Positions 13,899 to 18,036 of a stretch of DNA of 18,036 nt are shown here, one piece after another. The first letter of the stretch is position 1; each line of letters starts with the position of its first letter. The translations under genes and the position numbers were made by a program. Origin of the DNA: an uncultured bacterium (GTDB taxonomy: Bacteria > Cyanobacteriota > Vampirovibrionia > Gastranaerophilales > Gastranaerophilaceae); NCBI GenBank assembly GCA_905215335.1, contig CAJMPQ010000020.1, positions 1 through 18,036 of the forward strand. Direction: 5' to 3'. Below the pieces are notes generated by a model that worked only from the letters and a program-made list of their open reading frames with translations, was not told the origin of the DNA and did not search any database.

Positions 13899-15222
13899 AT
13901 TTTTTGAATACCTCTCCTCTATTTTCATAACTTGTAAACATATCGAAACTTGCGCAAGCTGGAGATAGTAAAACAACATCAGGTTTTAATTCTATACCTT
14001 TATCTATTGCGCTTTCTAAAGATTTTTCCCTAATAATATTAGTAAAACCATTTTCTATTAAATTCTTTTCAAAGCGTTCAGTTGCTTCTCCGATTAATAT
14101 AACAGTTTTAATATGTTTTTTTATTGAATCACAAAATTCTTTTAAGTCTGTATTCTTATCTCTACCACCTGCAATAAGAGCTACATCAACATTATTGAAA
14201 GAATTAATTGCTACGATTGCAGCTTCTGGATTTGTAGCTTTAGAATCATTATAGAATGTTATACCTTTAAATTCTCTAACTTTTTCTAAGCGGTGTTCAG
14301 GTGCCTTAAATTCCATAATTGCATTTTTAATTGTAGAATTGTCTAAACCTACTAATTTAGCACATATAATAGAACACATAATATTTTGATAATTATGTTC
14401 ACCTAAAAGGGGGCATTCATTTAGTTTTATTATTTCTTCACTAATACCATTTTGTTTAAATATAATTGCTCCATTTTCTTCATAGCAACAGTTATCACCA
14501 ATATTACCGGCAAACATAAATACAGTATTTTTTACTTCCTTAGAAAATTCAAGTAATTTTTCATCTTTAGCATTTAAAACACAATATTTTGCAGTTTGAG
14601 GTTCTCTGAATACTTTAGCTTTAGCATTAAAATAATTTTCTAATCCTTGGTGCCAATCAATATGATCTGGTGTGAAATTTGTCCAAACTGCAATATAAGG
14701 TTTTAAAGACGGACTCATTTCTAATTGGAACGAGCTTGCTTCACAAACAAAATAATCTAAATTCTCGTCAGCAATATTACAAGGAGGTTGTCCAATATTA
14801 CCGCAAGCTTTAGTTTTAACTTTTTTAGATAAAATATGTTCTGTTAAAGCTGTTGTTGTAGTTTTACCATTAGTTCCGGTAATAACGATGAATGGAATAT
14901 CACATTCTCTATATGCTAATTCTAATTCAGAAATTACTGGAATATGTTTAGAATGAATTCTTTTTATGATATCGCTATGTGGAGGAATTCCAGGACTAGT
15001 TATAACAAGTTCTGCTTTATTTATAAAATTATCAGAATGACCTCCGTATTCTACTTGAATTCCCAGGTCTTTTAACTCTTGCACTAAAGGTAATTTATCT
15101 TCAGTTATGTCTTTACCTTCTGTCAAATAAACTTCAGCACCGTGTTTTTGTGCAAATTTAGCAGCTGCAATTCCGCTTTTTGATAAGCCTAAAACTAGAA
15201 CCTTTTTCCCTAAAATACTCAT
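13879..15222 (-). CDS. murD: UDP-MurNAc-L-alanine:D-glutamate ligase
   Basis: A 447-aa cytosolic Mur ligase that adds D-Glu to UDP-MurNAc-L-Ala. The N-terminal Rossmann domain starts KKVLVLGLSKSGIAAAKF (6-23), typical for MurD, followed by ITSPGIPP (74-81). The ATP domain has ITGTNGKTTTTALTEHIL (114-131, Walker A 116-122), FVCEASSFQLE (158-168), and TNFTPDHIDWHQGLENYFNAK (181-201). Domain 3 contains YNDSKATNPEA (324-334), LIAGGRDKNTD (349-359) and LLSPACASFDMF...RGEVF (418-442), all MurD signatures. Length is normal. ATG overlaps the mraY stop by one base in TAATG, with AAAGGA 8 nt upstream (complement of 15231-15236), so translation is coupled. The 3' end overlaps ftsW. Confidence 0.96.
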   Translation of the reverse strand: MSILGKKVLVLGLSKSGIAAAKFAQKHGAEVYLTEGKDITEDKLPLVQELKDLGIQVEYGGHSDNFINKAELVITSPGIPPHSDIIKRIHSKHIPVISELELAYRECDIPFIVITGTNGKTTTTALTEHILSKKVKTKACGNIGQPPCNIADENLDYFVCEASSFQLEMSPSLKPYIAVWTNFTPDHIDWHQGLENYFNAKAKVFREPQTAKYCVLNAKDEKLLEFSKEVKNTVFMFAGNIGDNCCYEENGAIIFKQNGISEEIIKLNECPLLGEHNYQNIMCSIICAKLVGLDNSTIKNAIMEFKAPEHRLEKVREFKGITFYNDSKATNPEAAIVAINSFNNVDVALIAGGRDKNTDLKEFCDSIKKHIKTVILIGEATERFEKNLIENGFTNIIREKSLESAIDKGIELKPDVVLLSPACASFDMFTSYENRGEVFKKYVLSRV

Positions 15223-16202
15223 TATAAAATTCCTTTGTTAAATATTTCAAACAATACAACAGCAATAATAGATAGAACTAGTGATACTATAGAAAATACA
15301 GTAACAACTTTTTTCTCATTCCAACCTAATAATTCAAAATGGTGATGAATTGGTGCCATTTTAAAAACTCTTTTTCCTGTTGTTTTGAAACTTGTAACTT
15401 GAATAATAACAGATAAAGTTTCCATTACAAAAACTCCACCAATAAAGATAAGCAAGAATTCGAATTTGCCTAAAACTGCTATTGTACCAAGTAATCCACC
15501 AATAGCTAAAGAACCTGTATCACCCATAAATACTTCCGCTTTAGGTTTGTTATATTTTAAAAATCCAAGTAGAGCACCTGCAACAGTAGCAGAGATGATT
15601 GCTAATTCTGTTTCTCCCAATGCAAGTGAAATTATTGCGCAAGCAATAAATGCTGGTACACCGCATCCTGCTGCTAAGCCATCAAGTCCATCTGTTAAAT
15701 TGTAAGCATTAGATGCTCCAGTAATTATAAATACTGCAAAAAATGGATAAAACCATTTTAAATTTAATACAATATTTCCAATTGTGAAATTACAAGCTGC
15801 AGGGTTAGTTGTAACTAAAAATAGTGTTGGTAAAAGAGCAATAGCTATTTGTCTAAACAATTTCCCTCTTGCTGTTAATCCATCATTCCCTTTACCTTTT
15901 ATTTTTATATAATCATCTTGAAAACCTGCAAATGTATAAAATGCAAGAGTTATAATTGTTATTAATGCAATGGTTGTCATTTTTTGGGCTAATAATAAAG
16001 CTGTTACTGAAGCCATTATTATTGCAGCTATTATGAAAACTCCGCCAGTAGTAGGTGTTCCTTCTTTTTTTGCATGATTTTCAGGAGCTACATCTTTAAT
16101 ATATTGTCCAATCATTTTCTTTTTTAGCATATCAATGTAAGGTACGCCAAAAAGCATACATAGTACCATTCCTAATAAGAATGCTATAGTTACCATTATC
16201 AT
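15222..16202 (-). CDS. mraY: Phospho-MurNAc-pentapeptide transferase
   Basis: A 326-aa polytopic membrane enzyme that transfers phospho-MurNAc-pentapeptide from UDP to undecaprenyl phosphate, giving lipid I. Conserved parts seen are KKEGTPTTGGVFI (45-57), FQDDYIKIKG (94-103, the catalytic Asp pair), NAYNLTDGLDGLAAG (165-179), FMGDTGSLAIGG (225-236) and APIHHHFELLGW (283-294). About ten hydrophobic segments alternate with these loops. It is at the short end of the family range, with a compact N-terminus. The start is ATG at 16202, three bases after the murF stop, with GAGGG in the murF 3' end about 11 nt upstream; a second ATG two codons later is possible. It sits between murF and murD in the usual dcw order. 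Confidence 0.95.
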   Translation of the reverse strand: MIMVTIAFLLGMVLCMLFGVPYIDMLKKKMIGQYIKDVAPENHAKKEGTPTTGGVFIIAAIIMASVTALLLAQKMTTIALITIITLAFYTFAGFQDDYIKIKGKGNDGLTARGKLFRQIAIALLPTLFLVTTNPAACNFTIGNIVLNLKWFYPFFAVFIITGASNAYNLTDGLDGLAAGCGVPAFIACAIISLALGETELAIISATVAGALLGFLKYNKPKAEVFMGDTGSLAIGGLLGTIAVLGKFEFLLIFIGGVFVMETLSVIIQVTSFKTTGKRVFKMAPIHHHFELLGWNEKKVVTVFSIVSLVLSIIAVVLFEIFNKGIL

Positions 16203-16205
16203 AGT

Positions 16206-17564
16206 TTACATATCCCTCTTTTTTATGTGTTCTAAAATCTCTTCAAATTTCATTGAGCGCGAAGCTTTCAAGAATATTGTATAACTGTTATTTAAATTTT
16301 CAAGAATGTAACAAGAAACTTCTTTTGTTGTATTGAAATTTTCTACGAAAAAGCCTTGTAGTTTTAATTCTTCTCCAATTTCTTTTGCTAAATTCCCTAC
16401 GGTTAGAAACTTAACGTTTTGAGAGTTTTTTAATGAGGCTAAAAATTTTCCAACTTCTCTATGGTATAAAGCTTCATTTTCGCCAAGCTCACCCATATTA
16501 CCTAAAACAACAACAGGATTTTTATATAATTCAATAAATGTTTTTACTGAAGCTTTCATTGATTCTGGGTTTGCATTATAGCTGTCATTTATGAATTTTA
16601 ATCCTTGTATTTCTTCAACTTCCCATCTCTTTTCTATTGGATGATATGATGCTAAGCCTTTTTTTATTTCATCAGGTGACATTCCAACTTTTAATCCTAA
16701 TTCAATTGCAGAAAGAGAATTCTCGATATTGTAATCCCCTTCAACATTGAGCTCATAGATATTACCTTTATATTTGAATTTAGAATAAGATGGAGCTTTA
16801 GCAAGAATTTCAACATCGTTTATAGAATAATAAATGCTTTCACCTTTAAAAGTGTTGTGCTTTTTTATAATGTCTTGGTCCAAAGCTATGAATGTGCCAT
16901 TGCTTTTTAATCCCTTTGAAATTTCGCATTTTGCAATTGCAATATTATCTAAACTTCCAAGTCTTCCGATGTGTGCGGAGCCAGAATTAGTAATTATTGC
17001 AAAATCAGGATCCAAATGGGTAGAAATTAGTTCAATTTCACCTAGACCTCTCATTCCCATTTCTACAATTAGTACTTCTGTGTCTTTTTCCATTCCTAAT
17101 ACAGTTTGGCAAAAGCCAATTTCATTATTGTGATTAGAAAAAGTTTTCTGAGTTTTAAATTTTTGACTAAGTACAGAATATACTATTTCTTTTGTTGTAG
17201 TTTTTCCGGAACTTCCTGTTATTGCAACTGTTATAGGATTAATTTTGTGTCTATAATACTTAGCTAGATTTAAGTATGTTTCAAGAGTATTTTTTACTTT
17301 CAAAACTAGTTCTGCATTATCTATAATAAGGTCTTTAGTTGTGAAGTATGCTTTAGCACCAGCTTCAATGGCCTTGTTGATGAAATTTTCTCCATCAAAG
17401 TTAGCCCCTTTTAGAGGTAAGTAAATATCATTACTTGTTATAGACCTGGTATCAGTTGAAATGTTAAATTGTTGAGCTTCAAATGTAGTATCCTTTAAAG
17501 ATTCAGCTCCCGAAATCTCTATCAATTCTTCCCTATTAAACATCATAAAATTATCATACTTCAA
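16206..17564 (-). CDS. murF: UDP-MurNAc-tripeptide:D-Ala-D-Ala ligase
   Basis: A 452-aa cytosolic ligase that adds D-Ala-D-Ala to the UDP-MurNAc tripeptide, completing the soluble precursor. Domain 1 has STDTRSITSNDIYLPLKGANFDG (36-58), the MurF-type nucleotide-sugar site. The ATP domain has AITGSSGKTTTKEIV (114-128, Walker A 117-123), SNHNNEIG (143-150), VEMGMRGLGEIE (172-183), TNSGSAHIGRLGS (192-204) and the probable carbamoylated lysine in IAKCEI (K212). Domain 3 has NDSYNANPESMKAS (326-339) and VLGNMGELGENEALYHREVG (353-372). All MurF hallmarks are intact, unlike the two MurF-like genes at the left of the window. It leads the minus-strand cluster. The ATG at 17564 lacks a good Shine-Dalgarno; ATGs at 17546 and 17543 are alternatives. 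A weak promoter (TTAAAA, 17 bp, TAATAT on the minus strand, 17623-17595) may lie upstream. Confidence 0.95.
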   Translation of the reverse strand: MKYDNFMMFNREELIEISGAESLKDTTFEAQQFNISTDTRSITSNDIYLPLKGANFDGENFINKAIEAGAKAYFTTKDLIIDNAELVLKVKNTLETYLNLAKYYRHKINPITVAITGSSGKTTTKEIVYSVLSQKFKTQKTFSNHNNEIGFCQTVLGMEKDTEVLIVEMGMRGLGEIELISTHLDPDFAIITNSGSAHIGRLGSLDNIAIAKCEISKGLKSNGTFIALDQDIIKKHNTFKGESIYYSINDVEILAKAPSYSKFKYKGNIYELNVEGDYNIENSLSAIELGLKVGMSPDEIKKGLASYHPIEKRWEVEEIQGLKFINDSYNANPESMKASVKTFIELYKNPVVVLGNMGELGENEALYHREVGKFLASLKNSQNVKFLTVGNLAKEIGEELKLQGFFVENFNTTKEVSCYILENLNNSYTIFLKASRSMKFEEILEHIKKRDM

Positions 17565-17629
17565 ACAATTTTGATGAGATACTAAAGTTAATAAATATTA
17601 AAGTGAATTTAAAGAAATTTTAAAACTAC

Positions 17630-17658
17630 TTGACATAGTAATGGGTCTGGGTGATAAT
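17630..17658 (+). promoter_or_regulatory. Strong sigma70-type promoter for rplU
   Basis: TTGACA at 17630-17635, a 17-bp spacer and GATAAT at 17653-17658, an 11/12 match at ideal spacing. Transcription should start near 17665, leaving a leader of about 72 nt before the ATG at 17737. It is divergent from murF. Confidence 0.85.
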
Positions 17659-17664
17659 GACTAT

Positions 17665-17736
17665 ACGTGATTACTCGGGTCAATCGTTTATAAAACCCCA
17701 CAAAGGTTACGAAACCCCAATGGAAAGGACAGAAAA
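17665..17736 (+). promoter_or_regulatory. rplU 5' leader with short hairpin and repeated AACCCCA
   Basis: The leader has a higher GC content than the surroundings. It holds AACCCCA twice (17694-17700 and 17713-17719), a small perfect hairpin GGTT-ACGA-AACC (17705-17716), a GGGT (17677-17680) able to pair with ACCC (17695-17698), and AAAGGA (17724-17729) 7 nt before the start codon. Ribosomal protein operons often carry autoregulatory leaders, but I cannot match this to a known L21 leader structure. Confidence 0.4.
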
Positions 17737-18036
17737 ATGTACGCAATCGTTGAAACTGGCGGAAAACAATATCAAGTAGAAGAAGGTCGCTACGTTGATG
17801 TTGAATTACTAGAAGGTGAACAAGATTCAAAAATCGTTTTCGACAAAATTGTTATGGTTGTAAACGGTAAAAAATCTAAAGTTGGTCAGCCATATGTAGC
17901 TGGCGCTTCTGCTGAAGGTAAAATTGTTAAACATGACAGAGCTAAAAAAGTTATTGTTTACAAACAAAGACCTAAAAAAGGATACAGAAAAAAACAAGGG
18001 GGGTGCTTATATTCTGCACACACGTGGAAAACAGCG
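17737..18036 (+). CDS. rplU: 50S ribosomal protein L21 (bL21), cut by the window end
   Basis: The first 88 residues are clear bL21: MYAIVETGGKQYQVEEGRYV at the N-terminus, then a beta-rich core, VGQPYVAGASAEGKIVKHDR and VIVYKQRPKKGYRKKQG (72-88), which binds 23S rRNA domain I. Codons here favour C-ending forms more than neighbours do, as expected for a highly expressed gene. The family normally ends with 'KKQGHRQ-x-x-T' plus a few residues, about 103 in all. Here, after a run of six G (17998-18003), the frame reads GCLYSAHTWKTA with no stop by the last base, unlike any L21 tail. The gene is therefore partial, and its last 36 bases are suspect: a sequencing or assembly error is more likely than a real C-terminus. 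rpmA is the usual next gene but is not visible. Confidence 0.93.
   Translation, partial: MYAIVETGGKQYQVEEGRYVDVELLEGEQDSKIVFDKIVMVVNGKKSKVGQPYVAGASAEGKIVKHDRAKKVIVYKQRPKKGYRKKQGGCLYSAHTWKTA

Noticed and set aside
17657..17820. Short upstream frame starting ATG at 17657 in the rplU leader
   Set aside because: Its ATG lies inside the -10 element, so it would not be transcribed from the promoter seen, and it runs out of frame into rplU.
17609..17830. Minus-strand 73-aa open frame across the rplU promoter and 5' end
   Set aside because: It is antisense to clear L21 coding sequence and its leader and resembles no known family; it is a chance frame.
1..18036. CRISPR array, tRNA/rRNA genes, insertion sequence or prophage
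   Set aside because: Reading both strands, I saw no regularly spaced repeats, no tRNA-like cloverleaf, no transposase or integrase motif, and no terminal repeats or target duplications.

Overview
The window is about 18 kb of AT-rich bacterial DNA (roughly 30% GC by eye, standard genetic code). It holds 14 recognisable genes and one gene cut at each end. Several traits together suggest a host-associated, fermentative, non-photosynthetic relative of Cyanobacteria (Vampirovibrionia/Melainabacteria, order Gastranaerophilales). These are very AT-rich genes, a class III-type pseudopilin with the N-terminal signature common in that group, a leaderless M16 peptidase with an 'NPSFAS'-type N-terminus, an NfnA/SudB-like flavoprotein next to etfBA, and a Gram-negative-style mur/fts cluster. 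This assignment is an inference from recognised protein styles, not a database result.

Layout. (1) 1-3175, + strand: the 3' end of a CapA-like gene, then two adjacent Mur-ligase-family paralogues. The first has lost the Walker A lysine and looks like a pseudoenzyme; the second keeps an intact P-loop. The three abut or overlap and look like one operon. (2) 3258-6099, + strand: an electron-transfer cluster with an NfnA/SudB-like FAD/NAD/[2Fe-2S] protein, a 61-aa four-cysteine protein, etfB and etfA. (3) 6104-7331: an XRE-family regulator (- strand) divergent from a pseudopilin gene (+ strand). The pseudopilin has a consensus sigma70 promoter, and a 10-bp inverted repeat lies on both sides of that promoter. 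(4) 7401-11598, + strand: purA, then a hairpin/T-tract terminator that runs straight into the start codon of a 944-aa M16 zinc peptidase. (5) 17564-11591, - strand: the peptidoglycan/division cluster murF-mraY-murD-ftsW-murG, tightly coupled, whose 3' end overlaps the M16 gene tail to tail by 8 bp. (6) 17630 to the end, + strand: a strong promoter and leader for rplU (ribosomal protein L21), which runs off the window.

How the genes work together. The minus-strand cluster makes and flips the peptidoglycan precursor: MurD and MurF add amino acids, MraY makes lipid I, MurG makes lipid II and FtsW polymerises it at the septum. The first operon pairs a CapA-like protein with extra MurF-like ligases although a canonical murF is present. 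That suggests a separate, undescribed amide-ligation or envelope-polymer function, and it is the most interesting part of the window. The NfnA/EtfAB cluster fits anaerobic flavin-based electron transfer, but the usual NfnB partner and any acyl-CoA dehydrogenase are absent from the window.

Both window ends (about the first 57 and last 36 bases) depart from the expected protein sequence and base composition. They look like contig-end artefacts and should not be over-interpreted.
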